From Hoylesella timonensis S9-PR14 (GTDB taxonomy: Bacteria; Bacteroidota; Bacteroidia; Bacteroidales; Bacteroidaceae), in contig NZ_JRPQ01000054.1 in NCBI RefSeq assembly GCF_000762405.1, forward strand, positions 1 through 53,515: DNA of 53,515 nt, given 5' to 3'. Shown piece by piece: positions 26,404-36,676 of the stretch (the first letter of the stretch is position 1; each line of letters opens with the position of its first letter). The notes under the pieces were generated by a model. It was not told the origin of the DNA and did not search any database. It worked only from the letters and a program-made list of their open reading frames with translations. Made by a program: the position numbers and the translations under genes.

Positions 26404-27966
26404 ATGCACAATCTGTTATTAGAGATTTCGGCACAGACGATTGATTGGTCACGTGCCCAATTTGCTTTAACAGCCATTTATCATTGGCTTTTTGTTCCAC
26501 TGACATTGGGTCTTGCCGTTGTCATGGGCATTATGGAGACTTGTTATTACCGTACACGTGATCCTTTCTGGAAGGATGCTGCACGTTTTTGGCAGAAACT
26601 GTTTGGTATCAACTTCGCTATGGGCGTGGCTACCGGGCTTATCTTGGAGTTTGAGTTTGGTACCAACTGGAGTAACTACTCTTGGTTTGTTGGCGATATC
26701 TTCGGTGCGCCATTAGCTGTTGAGGGTATCATTGCCTTTTTCATGGAGGCTACCTTCGTTGCTGTGATGTTCTTTGGTTGGAAGAAAGTTTCACCTGGCT
26801 TCCACTTGGCATCTACTTGGTTAACAGGTCTGGGAGCAACGATATCAGCTTGGTGGATTTTGGTAGCCAATGCATGGATGCAGTTGCCAGTAGGACAGGA
26901 GTTCAATCCAGACACAATGCGTTTCGAGATGAATTCTTTCATGGAAGTTGCTCTATCTCCGTTCGCAGTAGATAAGTTCTGTCATACAGTTACTTCATCT
27001 TGGATTATTGGTGGTGTGTTCACTGTAGCTGTTAGTAGTTGGTATTTGCTCAAGAAGAGAGACCACAAATTGGCAATAGCAAGTATGAAGATTGGTAGCA
27101 TTGTTGGTTTAGTGGCAACATTGTTAGCGTTGATTACTGGACACAGTTCTGCTATTCAGGTAGGTAAGGTTCAACCGATGAAGTTGGCAGCCATGGAAGC
27201 TCTTTATAATGGAGGAACGAGTCAAGGCTTAACAGTTTTTTCTGCTGTAAATCCTTTTAAGCAACCTGACTATACCAACCAACAACAACCACCTATGAAG
27301 CTGGATCTTCCTAAAGGTTTGTCATTCTTAGCAACATTAGATTTTGATGGTTATGTTCCAGGTATCAACGATATTTTGAACGGATATACCAAACCTGATG
27401 GCACGCAAGTTCTCTCTGTTGAGGAGAAGATGCAGCGTGGTCGTATGGCTATCGCAGCTTTACAGGATTACCGCAATGGTAAAAAAGATGAATCCACGAA
27501 GCAAGCTTTGAAAGACAATATGCCTTATTTCGGTTATGGATATGTGAAGTCACCGCATCAGGTGGTACCTTTCATTCCTGTAAACTTCTGGGCTTTCCGC
27601 TTAATGGTGGGCATAGGAATGTTGCTCATTCTCTTCTTTATTTGTTCTTTGTTCATTGTGTACAAGAAAGACATTGTCAAACACCGTTGGCTGTTGATTT
27701 CGGGCATCGTTTTATTGCCTTGTTCTTACATCGCATCACAGTCGGGTTGGCTTGTTGCAGAGTTTGGACGTCAACCTTGGACCATTCAAGATATGCTTCC
27801 AACATGGGTAGCTATTTCTGACATTAAACCAAGTTCTGTTATTGTCACATTCTTTATCTTCTTGATACTGTTTACAACGATGTTGGCAGTCGAGATAAGT
27901 ATTCTTTGCAAGGCTATTAAAAAAGGGCCAGAGAACAGTGAGATATCAAACCATGTTGAATTATAA
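26404..27966 (+). CDS. cydA: Cytochrome bd quinol oxidase subunit I
   Basis: This 520-residue membrane protein has CydA signatures: the N-terminal WSRAQFALTAIYHWLFVPLTLG with its haem-ligand His, FGTNWSNYSWFVGDIFGAPLA, EGIIAFFMEATFVAVMFFGW, the DKFCHTV haem-ligand His, and the C-terminal GWLVAEFGRQPW loop. The Q-loop region appears to be the short form. With CydB it reduces O2 to water using quinol, with high oxygen affinity, which suits a microaerobic or anaerobic Bacteroidota. It is co-transcribed with cydB 17 bp downstream. Confidence 0.96.
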   Translation: MHNLLLEISAQTIDWSRAQFALTAIYHWLFVPLTLGLAVVMGIMETCYYRTRDPFWKDAARFWQKLFGINFAMGVATGLILEFEFGTNWSNYSWFVGDIFGAPLAVEGIIAFFMEATFVAVMFFGWKKVSPGFHLASTWLTGLGATISAWWILVANAWMQLPVGQEFNPDTMRFEMNSFMEVALSPFAVDKFCHTVTSSWIIGGVFTVAVSSWYLLKKRDHKLAIASMKIGSIVGLVATLLALITGHSSAIQVGKVQPMKLAAMEALYNGGTSQGLTVFSAVNPFKQPDYTNQQQPPMKLDLPKGLSFLATLDFDGYVPGINDILNGYTKPDGTQVLSVEEKMQRGRMAIAALQDYRNGKKDESTKQALKDNMPYFGYGYVKSPHQVVPFIPVNFWAFRLMVGIGMLLILFFICSLFIVYKKDIVKHRWLLISGIVLLPCSYIASQSGWLVAEFGRQPWTIQDMLPTWVAISDIKPSSVIVTFFIFLILFTTMLAVEISILCKAIKKGPENSEISNHVEL

Positions 27967-27982
27967 TTAGAAAGGTATAACA

Positions 27983-29128
27983 ATGATTACATATAGTTTT
28001 TTACAGCATTACTGGTGGTTTCTTGTTTCTTTGTTAGGAGCCTTACTGGTTTTCTTGATGTTTGTTCAAGGTGCTAACTCTTTGGTTTTCAACCTTGGAA
28101 AGACTGAACACGAGCGTAGAATGGTGATAAATAGTACTGGACGCAAATGGGAAATTACCTTTACTACCTTGGTAACGTTTGGTGGTGCTTTCTTCGCCTC
28201 ATTTCCTTTGTTCTATAGTACCAGCTTTGGAGGTGCTTATTGGTTGTGGATGATAATCCTCTTTTCTTTTGTTGTTCAAGCAATCAGCTATGAATTTCAA
28301 AACAAGTTGGGTAATTTCTTAGGCGTAAAGACTTTTCAATGGTGTTTAGTAATCAATGGTATTTTAGGTCCTGTATTGTTAGGAGGTGCTGTGGCTACCT
28401 TCTTCAATGGATCTAATTTCGTTGTCGACAAAATGAATATTACCAATAGTGTTGCTCCTGTGATTAGCCATTGGGCAAATTATAGTCATGGTTTGGATGC
28501 ATTGTTGGATATTTGGAATGTCGTATTAGGTTTGGCAGTTTTCTTCTTAGCACGTATTTTGGGTACCCTCTATATTATAAATAATGTGGCAGATGAAACT
28601 TTACGCGCACGTAGTCGCAAACAACTGCTTTACAATACCGCTGCTTTCTTACTCTTGTTCCTTCCATTCTTGATTAGAACATTGTTGAAAGATGGCTTCG
28701 CTTACGACCCTGCAACAGGAGTAATCTCTATGGAGTCAATGAAGTATCTATATAATTTGTTGGACATGTGGTATCTGGCAGTTGTGCTGTTGGTGGGTGT
28801 TGTGCTGTTACTTTTTGGTATCGTCAGAACCGTTATGTGCAATAACTACATCAAGGGTATTTGGCCAGCAGGTATTGGCGTTGTGTTAGTGGTACTCGTT
28901 TTGTTGCTCATCGCAGGATGGAACAACACAGCCTACTATCCTTCTAATGTTGATTTACAGAGTTCTCTGACCATTGCTAACAGTTGCAGTAGTGAATTTA
29001 CGCTCACAACGATGTCAATTGTTTCGCTCTTCATTCCATTTGTCTTGGCTTACATCGTTTATGTATGGTATGCCATGGATAAAGACAAAATTACGAAAGA
29101 AGAAGTTAAGGAAGGAGATGTATATTAA
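27983..29128 (+). CDS. cydB: Cytochrome bd quinol oxidase subunit II
   Basis: This 381-residue protein has about nine transmembrane helices. The start (YSFLQHYWWFLVSLLGALLVFLMFVQGANSL) and the segments RKWEITFTTLVTFGGAFFASFPLFY and PSNVDLQSSLTIANSCSSEFTL match Bacteroidota CydB. It forms the heterodimer with CydA. A strong terminator follows the gene. Confidence 0.95.
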   Translation: MITYSFLQHYWWFLVSLLGALLVFLMFVQGANSLVFNLGKTEHERRMVINSTGRKWEITFTTLVTFGGAFFASFPLFYSTSFGGAYWLWMIILFSFVVQAISYEFQNKLGNFLGVKTFQWCLVINGILGPVLLGGAVATFFNGSNFVVDKMNITNSVAPVISHWANYSHGLDALLDIWNVVLGLAVFFLARILGTLYIINNVADETLRARSRKQLLYNTAAFLLLFLPFLIRTLLKDGFAYDPATGVISMESMKYLYNLLDMWYLAVVLLVGVVLLLFGIVRTVMCNNYIKGIWPAGIGVVLVVLVLLLIAGWNNTAYYPSNVDLQSSLTIANSCSSEFTLTTMSIVSLFIPFVLAYIVYVWYAMDKDKITKEEVKEGDVY

Positions 29129-29151
29129 ATCTGTTGACTAATTTTAAGTCT

Positions 29152-29199
29152 GAATGTGACTAAATTCTCGTAGACGATGAATTTAGTCACATTCTTTTT
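29152..29199 (+). terminator. Rho-independent terminator of the cyd operon
   Basis: A perfect 16-bp stem (29152-29167 with 29179-29194) with an 11-nt loop is followed at once by five Ts. Confidence 0.88.
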
Positions 29200-29255
29200 G
29201 GGTAGCTCCCTTTTTCCTACTCCTATTTATTCAATGCTTAAAACCGTTCAGATTC

Positions 29256-29287
29256 TTTGCTAATGTCAGAATCATTTATTAAATTTG
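29256..29287 (+). promoter_or_regulatory. Promoter directly abutting nth
   Basis: -33 TTTG (29256-29259), a 20-bp spacer, and -7 TAAATTTG (29280-29287) form a full Bacteroidota promoter. The nth ATG at 29292 is only four bases after the -7 box, so transcription probably starts at or beside the start codon, giving a leaderless mRNA. Confidence 0.65.
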
Positions 29288-29291
29288 TGTG

Positions 29292-29942
29292 ATGACACGA
29301 AAAGAAAGATACAAATACATCCTCGATTATTTTAAGGAAATATCGCCAGAGGTCACCACAGAATTAGAGTTCGGTTCTGCATTTCAACTATTGGTAGCCA
29401 CCTTGTTAAGCGCCCAGTGTACTGATAAGCGCATCAATCAGGTAACGCCTGCTTTGTTTGTACGTTATCCAGATGCTCCTTCAATGGCACAAGCCACAGC
29501 AGAAGACATTCTCACGTATGTGCGTAGCGTGAGTTACCCAAACTCGAAATCTAAACATTTGGTGGAGATGGCTCAAATGTTGGTGCGAGATTTTGATGGA
29601 GAAGTGCCAGATAATACGACAGATTTGGTGAAGTTGCCAGGCGTAGGTCGCAAAACAGCCAATGTGGTTCAAGCCGTTTGGTATGGAAAGGCTAAAATAG
29701 CGGTGGATACCCATGTGTATCGAGTGAGTCATCGATTAGGATTGGTTTCTCAAAAATCGAACACTCCCTTAAAGGTGGAGTTGGAATTGATGAAATATAT
29801 CCCTGAGACGGATGTGTCAAGCGCACATCATTGGCTTCTTCTTCATGGACGCTATATTTGCCAAAGTTTGCGACCTAAGTGCGAGAAGTGCCCATTTGAA
29901 GCTATTTGTCCCAAACTCATGAATTTTTCTAAATTAGGATAA
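29292..29942 (+). CDS. nth: Endonuclease III (DNA glycosylase/AP lyase)
   Basis: This 216-residue protein has the helix-hairpin-helix LPGVGRKTANVV with the catalytic Lys, the catalytic Asp in AVDTHVYRVSHR, and the [4Fe-4S] cysteines in CQSLRPKCEKCPFEAIC. It removes oxidised pyrimidines and nicks abasic sites. I use the ATG at 29292; a GTG one codon earlier overlaps the promoter. It leads an operon with the DUF2461 gene and comEC. Confidence 0.95.
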   Translation: MTRKERYKYILDYFKEISPEVTTELEFGSAFQLLVATLLSAQCTDKRINQVTPALFVRYPDAPSMAQATAEDILTYVRSVSYPNSKSKHLVEMAQMLVRDFDGEVPDNTTDLVKLPGVGRKTANVVQAVWYGKAKIAVDTHVYRVSHRLGLVSQKSNTPLKVELELMKYIPETDVSSAHHWLLLHGRYICQSLRPKCEKCPFEAICPKLMNFSKLG

Positions 29943-29945
29943 CCC

Positions 29946-30656
29946 ATGGATATTAAAAGAATTTTGCACTTTTTGGAGGATATTGCTGCCAATAACAACC
30001 GAGATTGGTTTCAATCCCACAAAAAAGAATACTTGTGGTGTCGTCAAGAATTTGAGGAAGGAGTGACTAAGGCGATTGCTACTATTGCGGAGTTTGACCC
30101 TACGGTAGCGCATGTCACGGCAAAGGATGTTTGTTTTCGATTTAATCGTGACACTCGTTTCTCGCCCGACAAATCTCCCTACAAACGACATTTTGGTGCC
30201 TATATCAGTGCCAAGGGCAGAAAGTCCTTGCATGCTGGTTATTACATTCATCTACAGCCTGGTCATTGCTTGTTGTCCGCTGGGGCTTATTGGTTGCCCA
30301 CTCCCATATTGACTTCTTGCCGAAATGAAATCATGGGTCATATTGACACTTGGCGTGAGTGCGTTGAGAATGGAAAGTTTGTCAATTATTTCGGTTATGC
30401 CAACGAAGGTGTTTGGAACGATGGACAGGCGTCTCAGAAAGGATTTGGAATCTCATGCTTGAAGACTTGTCCCAAAGGTTTCCCCTCTGATTACGAATTT
30501 ATACAGTACCTTCGTATGAAAGATTATGCTTGTTGGCACCGTGTAGATGATGACTTCTTTGCAGGGAACGATTGGCTTCTTCCGATGGCTGAATTGTTTA
30601 AGGTGGCACTGCCTATGATGCAGTTTACGAATAACGTCATTGATGATTATGAATGA
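29946..30656 (+). CDS. DUF2461 family protein
   Basis: This 236-residue cytoplasmic protein has the family start ILHFLEDIAANNNRDWFQSHKKEY and the conserved CFRFNRDTRFSPDKSPYKRHFGAYI and HAGYYIHLQPGHC segments (TIGR02453/DUF2461). Function is unknown in general. It starts 3 bp after nth and its stop overlaps the comEC start. Confidence 0.88.
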   Translation: MDIKRILHFLEDIAANNNRDWFQSHKKEYLWCRQEFEEGVTKAIATIAEFDPTVAHVTAKDVCFRFNRDTRFSPDKSPYKRHFGAYISAKGRKSLHAGYYIHLQPGHCLLSAGAYWLPTPILTSCRNEIMGHIDTWRECVENGKFVNYFGYANEGVWNDGQASQKGFGISCLKTCPKGFPSDYEFIQYLRMKDYACWHRVDDDFFAGNDWLLPMAELFKVALPMMQFTNNVIDDYE

Positions 30657-32194
30657 AAAGTGCTGATTGGCTTCAGTTGCATCCGTTATTAAAAATAGTA
30701 TTGGCTTTCATCATCGGTTTGGTGATTGCCCATACCTTTAACTTTGGAACCTTTGCTCCATGGTGGCTATGGTTGGGGATAACGACAGTTGCGTTATTAG
30801 TTGCCTTGCTATGCAGAAGTCATGCCCGTTGGCAAGGCGTCTGTATCTTTGGGGCATTTATTTTCTGGGGGATGTCTCTTTATACACTTCAGGATTGTCG
30901 GTCGGCTTCATCTCTGCCCGCTGGTGAGCAGGTTGCTCAAGGAGTCATTATGAGTCCGTTGATATCTAAAGGGAAGGTGGTACAATGTGATGTGTTGCTT
31001 ACGAAAGGCTTGTTGTCAGGAAAGAAAGTGAAAGCCTCTATTCTCAAAGATACGCTCCAACGACGTTATCAGCAACTTGGTATTGGGAGTGGTATTGTAT
31101 TTCGTGCTGTGTTTCATCGTTTTGAAAATCTAAAATCTGAATCACATTTTGATTATCCACAATGGATGTTTCTGCATGGATATCGAGCTCAAACCTTTAT
31201 TTATTTCACCGATTGGCAAACTTGTGCTGTAGACTTTCATGACTTGCCGCGTGTTGAACGTCTACGTTTGTTTGCCCAACAAGTCCGTTCTCGTTTGTTG
31301 CAAATTCTTGAACGGCAAGGTCTTCACGACCAAGACTATGCTGTCATTGCTGCCATGACCTTAGGAGATAAGTCCTCCTTGTCCAAGTCTACCAAGGAAC
31401 TTTACTCCATTACGGGTACTTCTCACTTGTTGGCACTCTCGGGTTTGCACCTTAGTATTCTGTTCGGGTTATTAAGTGTCGTCTTTGGGAGACGTCATCT
31501 TCTGAACGTTGTTATAGCCATTCTCACGATTTGGGCTTACATCTTCTTAACAGGTATGTCTTCAAGTCTTCTACGGTCAGGACTTATGTTGACGCTTTAT
31601 TCATTAGTATCTTTGCTGAACCGTCACCGCATGTCATTGAATGCGCTATCTTTTGCAGCCATAGTGATGTTGATGATTCAACCCATGTTGTTGTGGGATG
31701 TCAGTTTTCAATTATCATTTATGGCAGTGTTAGCTATTCTAATTTTATACCATCCCATTTATCATTTGCTCCCCTTGCATTGGCTTCAATGCTTTTCCTT
31801 TATCCGATTGTTATGGGGAATGATGACAGTTTCTGTTGCAGCACAAATAGGTACAGCTCCGTTGGTGGCTTATTATTTCGGACGTTTTTCTTGTTATTTC
31901 CTATTCACCAATTTGATAGCCGTTCCTCTCACCACTTTTATTTTATATACAGCCTGCTTGGTGTTCATGTTGTCTTTTTGGACGTCGGCACAAAATATTG
32001 TTGCCCAAGTCATGGCATGGACAGCACAGTGTCTCAACCGACAACTCTCTGCCATCGCATCGTGGACTGGTGCCAGTGTTGAAAACATTCATCTCACAGC
32101 CATACAGGTCTTGGCTATCTATCTGCTGATAGGCTGTGGTATTGGATTCTTGTTTTATTTATCCAAGAGTTACCGTCAATCCAAAATCTATTGA
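30653..32194 (+). CDS. ComEC/Rec2-like DNA-uptake channel protein
   Basis: This 513-residue membrane protein has an N-terminal DUF4131-like part (three helices then a beta-rich segment to about residue 200) and a competence domain with GTSHLLALSGLHLSILFGL and MSSSLLRSGLMLTLYSL. ComEC moves single-stranded DNA across the inner membrane. It ends right after the channel helices, so it has no C-terminal metallo-beta-lactamase-like nuclease domain; many Bacteroidota homologues appear to be of this shorter type. The ATGA overlap with the DUF2461 gene indicates co-translation. Confidence 0.88.
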   Translation: MKSADWLQLHPLLKIVLAFIIGLVIAHTFNFGTFAPWWLWLGITTVALLVALLCRSHARWQGVCIFGAFIFWGMSLYTLQDCRSASSLPAGEQVAQGVIMSPLISKGKVVQCDVLLTKGLLSGKKVKASILKDTLQRRYQQLGIGSGIVFRAVFHRFENLKSESHFDYPQWMFLHGYRAQTFIYFTDWQTCAVDFHDLPRVERLRLFAQQVRSRLLQILERQGLHDQDYAVIAAMTLGDKSSLSKSTKELYSITGTSHLLALSGLHLSILFGLLSVVFGRRHLLNVVIAILTIWAYIFLTGMSSSLLRSGLMLTLYSLVSLLNRHRMSLNALSFAAIVMLMIQPMLLWDVSFQLSFMAVLAILILYHPIYHLLPLHWLQCFSFIRLLWGMMTVSVAAQIGTAPLVAYYFGRFSCYFLFTNLIAVPLTTFILYTACLVFMLSFWTSAQNIVAQVMAWTAQCLNRQLSAIASWTGASVENIHLTAIQVLAIYLLIGCGIGFLFYLSKSYRQSKIY

Positions 32195-32210
32195 ATATGC
32201 TTTGTTGTGC

Positions 32211-33002
32211 CTATTCGTTGCTCATTTCTCTATTGAAATAAGCTTCTAAGTCTGCGTCTGCTTTCTGATTTTCGTTAGGCAAGTCTTTGATAATCTTTCC
32301 TTTCTCAAGCAAAATAACTCTTGTTGATATCTCTATGGTATGTTGTAGGTTGTGACTGCTCACCAAAATCGTGGCATTTGTCTGCTTGTGGTAATCCAAA
32401 ATGATTTTCTTGAGCAAGTTCTGACTGGATGGGTCAAGGAAATTGAATGGTTCATCTAAGATAAGTAGTTGTGGATGTGCAATCATTGCTGCAATAATCC
32501 CTATTTTTTGTTGATTTCCAGCAGAGAAATCACGAATCAATTTCTTTTGTCCAAGTATTTCACCATCCATGAGTTGCGTCATTGAGTTGAGAAAACTTTG
32601 TAATTGCTCTGTTGGAAGATGGTTTACTTTAGCGATGAACTCAAAATATTCTTCAGGTGTTAAAAAGTCAATTAAGAATCCACTATCAATATAAGCACCT
32701 GTCAATGCTTTCCATGTTTCTGTTTCAGAAGGTGATATCCAAGTCAAGTTAGTTGAATCTTGTGAAGGCATTAATGGTTCTGTAGAGACTGTTTGCTTTG
32801 TCTCTTTCTCATCAAATCCCAATAAAACCTGCCCCTCGTCAGCCTTTTGTAAATCTAATAACAGTCTGAACAAGGTTGTTTTACCAGCTCCATTGTTGCC
32901 TACCAAGCCTATCACTTCACCTTTGTCTATCTCCAAAGAGGGGATATCGACAGCTGTTTTTTCACCAAATATCTTTTTAAGACCAGTAAGTTGTATCTTC
33001 AT
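32211..33002 (-). CDS. ABC transporter ATP-binding protein, no adjacent permease
   Basis: This 263-residue protein has Walker A GNNGAGKTT (about residues 36-44), an unusual signature FSAGNQQK, Walker B LLILDEPFNFLDP and the switch-loop His (LVSSHNL). Between Walker A and the signature there is an insertion of about 40 residues (KETKQTVSTEPLMPSQDSTN region) longer than usual. It resembles ATPases of DUF5687- or ABC-2-type exporters. No permease gene is next to it: the upstream gene is secA and the downstream one is convergent. The partner must be elsewhere. Confidence 0.88.
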   Translation of the reverse strand: MKIQLTGLKKIFGEKTAVDIPSLEIDKGEVIGLVGNNGAGKTTLFRLLLDLQKADEGQVLLGFDEKETKQTVSTEPLMPSQDSTNLTWISPSETETWKALTGAYIDSGFLIDFLTPEEYFEFIAKVNHLPTEQLQSFLNSMTQLMDGEILGQKKLIRDFSAGNQQKIGIIAAMIAHPQLLILDEPFNFLDPSSQNLLKKIILDYHKQTNATILVSSHNLQHTIEISTRVILLEKGKIIKDLPNENQKADADLEAYFNREMSNE

Positions 33003-33097
33003 AAGGTTGATTTTTCTTCATTTGACGTCATGTCATGAAATGCGTAGATGTTTGCACGTGAGGGTTCGTAACCGTAGAAAGCGTGTCGTCATATAGA

Positions 33098-33149
33098 AAG
33101 ATTGCTGACGGGCAAGAGTTATCCAATCTTGTTCATCGTCAGCAATCTT
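33098..33149 (-). terminator. Extended hairpin downstream of secA
   Basis: A perfect 13-bp stem (33098-33110 with 33137-33149) encloses a smaller CAAGA/TCTTG stem (33113-33117 with 33127-33131). On the minus strand it is followed by a modest pyrimidine-rich CTTTCTAT. It probably ends or attenuates secA transcription before the ABC ATPase gene. Confidence 0.6.
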
Positions 33150-33166
33150 CGTTCTACTGCTTGTCA

Positions 33167-36100
33167 CTAACGGAGGTTTCTGCCGTGACAATTCTTGAAT
33201 TTCTTACCACTACCGCATGGACATGGGTCGTTTGGTCTTGGCATCTTATCCTTGATATACGGCGTACGGTTCACTTGTTGTGCGCCTTCTCTCGTGTCTT
33301 GTCTCGCTGCAGCTGCTTGATTTGGATCGGTGAGATCTTCTTTCTGCTCGTTGTAGCGTTGACTTCTTAGTTCTGGAGCAGCCTCTTGCACTTCTTCGTG
33401 TTGCATTTCAGGAATTTGCGCACGCATCAGGATGCTGGTTGTTTGGTTATTCATCTCGTCAATCATGCTGTCCCAAAGTTTCGCACTCTCTAATTTGAAG
33501 ATAAGCAGAGGGTCTTTTTGCTCATACGAAGCATTTTGCACACTGTGCCGCAAGTCGTCTAATTGTCGCAGATTCTCTTTCCAGTTTTCATCAATGATGT
33601 GCAACAAGGTCGATTTCTCGAACTGCTTCACAACGTCCTTTGCTTCTGTATCGTAGGCTTCTTTCAAGTTACAAGAGATTTGATACATTCGCTTGCCATC
33701 GGTCAGTGGCACTGCAATGCGCTCAAAGCGTTCGCCTTGTTCTTCTTGCACTTGCTTGATGACGGGCCAAGCTACAGCCTGAATGCGGTCTGACTTGCGT
33801 TTGAAAACCGCCATGGCATCTTGGAAAGCCCGTTCAGCCAAAGCGTTTTTATCACCTGCCGTAAACTCTTCTTCCGTAAAGGGAACTTCCATTGCCAACA
33901 CCTTCAAGAACAATTCCTTGGCTTCTTGATAGTCGTTCGAGCCAACAATGTTGAGACAACGGTCCCAAATAATATTGGTAATATCCATTCCGATACGTTC
34001 TCCCATCAAGGCGTGGCGACGCTTTTCATAGATGACCGTACGTTGTTTGTTCATCACGTCATCGTATTCGAGCAAATGTTTACGAATACCGAAGTTGTTT
34101 TCTTCTACCTTTTTTTGTGCTCGCTCAATACTCTTGGAAATCATTGGACTCTCAATGCGTTCGCCTTCCTTGAATCCAAGTCTGTCCATGACTGATGAAA
34201 TACGCTCTGAACCAAACAGACGCATGAGTTTGTCTTCCAAGCTCACATAGAATACCGAACTACCAGGGTCACCTTGACGTCCAGCACGACCGCGTAACTG
34301 ACGGTCTACACGCCGACTCTCGTGCCGCTCTGTACCAATAATCGCAAGTCCTCCTGCTTCTTTTACTTCAGGAGAGAGCTTGATGTCCGTACCACGACCA
34401 GCCATGTTGGTAGCAATTGTTACAGCCCCTAAGCCGTTGATGGACTGACCAGCCTGTGCTACAATGTCGGCTTCTTTTTGGTGTAGTTTCGCATTCAGCA
34501 CGTTGTGAGGAATTTTTCGCATGTTGAGCATCTTGCTGAGCAGCTCCGAAATTTCTACAGACGTAGTACCTACCAAGCAAGGGCGTCCACTATTTCGCAT
34601 CTGTTCTATTTCGTCAATGACGGCAGCATATTTCTCACGAGCGGTTTTGTACACACGGTCGTCCATATCATTGCGCTGGATAGGACGGTTGGTAGGTATC
34701 TCTACCACATCCAATTTGTAGATGTCCCAGAACTCTCCTGCCTCGGTAGATGCAGTACCTGTCATACCTGCCAACTTATGGTACATACGGAAGTAGTTTT
34801 GCAGCGTAATGGTTGCAAAGGTCTGTGTGGCAGCTTCCACCTTTACATGCTCCTTTGCCTCAACAGCTTGATGCAATCCATCGCTCCAACGGCGGCCTTC
34901 CATGATACGTCCTGTCTGTTCGTCGACGATTTTTACTTCGCCATCCATCACAACGTATTCATCGTCTTTGTTGAACATGGTATATGCCTTCAGCAACTGC
35001 TGCAAGGTATGAACACGTTCACTTTGTACACCATAGTGGGTCAACAGTTCATCTTTCTTATCAATACGCTCCTGATCAGAAAGATTTGTTTCGTTCTCTA
35101 ATGCCGAAAGTTGAGCCGTAATGTCTGGCAGTACAAACAGTTGATTGTCATTCACCTGTTTAGAGAGCCATTCTGTACCCTTGTCTGTCAAGTCACAGCT
35201 GTTCAGTTTCTCGTCAACAACGAAGAAGAGTGGCTCTACAGCCTTAGGCATCTCACGGTTGTTGTTCTGCATGTAGTACTCTTCTGTCTTGAGCATTCCT
35301 GCCTTGATACCTTCTTCCGAAAGATATTTAATGAGCGGTTTGTTCTTTGGGAGAGATTTATAAGACCGATATAGAGCAAGAAAGCCCTCTTCTGTCTTCT
35401 TCTGATCTTTGTTTGCTTGTCCCTCTGTAATGAGTTGTTTTGCCTCAGCTAAGAACTGAGTAGCTAATTTTCGCTGTACATCAACCAGTCGTTCTACCAG
35501 TGGTTGATATTCTTCAAACATCTGGTCATCGCCTTTTGGGATAGGTCCACTAATAATCAAAGGAGTACGTGCATCGTCAATCAATACCGAGTCTACCTCA
35601 TCCACAATGGCATAGTTATGGGCACGCTGTACCAAGTCGGCAGGAGAAATTGCCATGTTATCACGCAAATAGTCAAAACCAAATTCATTATTGGTACCAA
35701 ACGTGATATCTGCCATGTATGCTTTCCTACGCTCTGGTGAGTTCGGGCGATGCTTATCAATGCAGTCTACGCTCAATCCATTAAACTCGTATAGCGGTCC
35801 CATCCACTCCGAGTCACGTTTTGCCAGATAGTCATTCACCGTTACTACGTGAACACCGTTTCCAGTCAAAGCGTTTAAGAAAACGGGTAGGGTAGCGACT
35901 AAGGTCTTTCCTTCACCTGTAGCCATCTCTGCTATCTTTCCTTGATGAAGGGCAATACCACCAAAGAGCTGTACATCGTAGTGTACCATTTCCCACTTCA
36001 AGTCATTTCCACCAGCTGTCCAGTGATTGTGATAAATCGCTTTGTCACCATCAATGGTTACAAAATCCTTGGAAGGGTCGGCAGCTAACTCTCGGTCAAA

Positions 36101-36499
36101 GTCGGTGGCAGTAACCACAACTTCTTCGTTTTCTGCAAATCTTCGAGCGGTATCTTTTACAATAGAAAAAGCGGTAGGCATGACATCATTCAGTGCCTTT
36201 TCGTATATTTCGAGGGCCTCTTTTTCCAATTTATCTATTTCTTCGAAGATGGGTTCACGTTCATCGATAGGTGTCTCTTCGATGTTGGCTTTCAGTTGCG
36301 CAATTTTGTCCTTTTGCGCTTGTGCGGCATCCTGTACATACTTTTGTATTTCTTTGGTTTTGGCACGTAGCTCGTCATTGCTCAGCTTTTGTATGTCGGG
36401 ATAAACCTTTTTCACTGTTTCTACCAAAGGTTGAATCAGTCGCATATCTCGGCTCGATTTGTCGCCAAACAATGATTTTAGAAATTTATTGATATTCAT
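33167..36499 (-). CDS. secA: Preprotein translocase ATPase SecA
   Basis: This 1110-residue protein has the DEAD motor: Walker [27 protein letters not shown], the DEVDS Walker [13 protein letters not shown] and [15 protein letters not shown]. It ends with the zinc-binding tail [14 protein letters not shown]. It is ~200 residues longer than E. coli SecA, chiefly from an insertion in NBD1 (about residues 340-470), as is usual in Bacteroidota. It drives Sec-dependent export of proteins across the inner membrane. Transcription starts from its own promoter at about 36545. Confidence 0.97.
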   Translation of the reverse strand: MNINKFLKSLFGDKSSRDMRLIQPLVETVKKVYPDIQKLSNDELRAKTKEIQKYVQDAAQAQKDKIAQLKANIEETPIDEREPIFEEIDKLEKEALEIYEKALNDVMPTAFSIVKDTARRFAENEEVVVTATDFDRELAADPSKDFVTIDGDKAIYHNHWTAGGNDLKWEMVHYDVQLFGGIALHQGKIAEMATGEGKTLVATLPVFLNALTGNGVHVVTVNDYLAKRDSEWMGPLYEFNGLSVDCIDKHRPNSPERRKAYMADITFGTNNEFGFDYLRDNMAISPADLVQRAHNYAIVDEVDSVLIDDARTPLIISGPIPKGDDQMFEEYQPLVERLVDVQRKLATQFLAEAKQLITEGQANKDQKKTEEGFLALYRSYKSLPKNKPLIKYLSEEGIKAGMLKTEEYYMQNNNREMPKAVEPLFFVVDEKLNSCDLTDKGTEWLSKQVNDNQLFVLPDITAQLSALENETNLSDQERIDKKDELLTHYGVQSERVHTLQQLLKAYTMFNKDDEYVVMDGEVKIVDEQTGRIMEGRRWSDGLHQAVEAKEHVKVEAATQTFATITLQNYFRMYHKLAGMTGTASTEAGEFWDIYKLDVVEIPTNRPIQRNDMDDRVYKTAREKYAAVIDEIEQMRNSGRPCLVGTTSVEISELLSKMLNMRKIPHNVLNAKLHQKEADIVAQAGQSINGLGAVTIATNMAGRGTDIKLSPEVKEAGGLAIIGTERHESRRVDRQLRGRAGRQGDPGSSVFYVSLEDKLMRLFGSERISSVMDRLGFKEGERIESPMISKSIERAQKKVEENNFGIRKHLLEYDDVMNKQRTVIYEKRRHALMGERIGMDITNIIWDRCLNIVGSNDYQEAKELFLKVLAMEVPFTEEEFTAGDKNALAERAFQDAMAVFKRKSDRIQAVAWPVIKQVQEEQGERFERIAVPLTDGKRMYQISCNLKEAYDTEAKDVVKQFEKSTLLHIIDENWKENLRQLDDLRHSVQNASYEQKDPLLIFKLESAKLWDSMIDEMNNQTTSILMRAQIPEMQHEEVQEAAPELRSQRYNEQKEDLTDPNQAAAARQDTREGAQQVNRTPYIKDKMPRPNDPCPCGSGKKFKNCHGRNLR

Positions 36500-36543
36500 T
36501 GTATCTATTTATTTGTTTTTATTTTCTATATAATAAGGTGATG

Positions 36544-36551
36544 CAAAATTA
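36544..36551 (-). promoter_or_regulatory. -7 promoter box for secA
   Basis: On the minus strand this is TAATTTTG, a TAnnTTTG match 44 bp before the secA ATG. No -33 TTTG was found. Confidence 0.5.
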
Positions 36552-36676
36552 CGAATAATATTTGTTAATTTGCTATTTCTCTTTTATTTATTTGGAGGTG
36601 TCCTCAGATGTTTGAGTAAGTCTCTTTATGTCAATGACTTTCTATCTTGCTATTTCTTCTTTTCTTTCTTCTTTGG

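Noticed and set aside
31531..32082. 183-codon alternative frame in comEC
   Set aside because: The product has no recognisable features, while the comEC frame has clear competence-domain motifs.
34505..35101. 198-codon plus-strand frame inside secA
   Set aside because: It is antisense to conserved SecA motor motifs; a shadow of strong codon bias.
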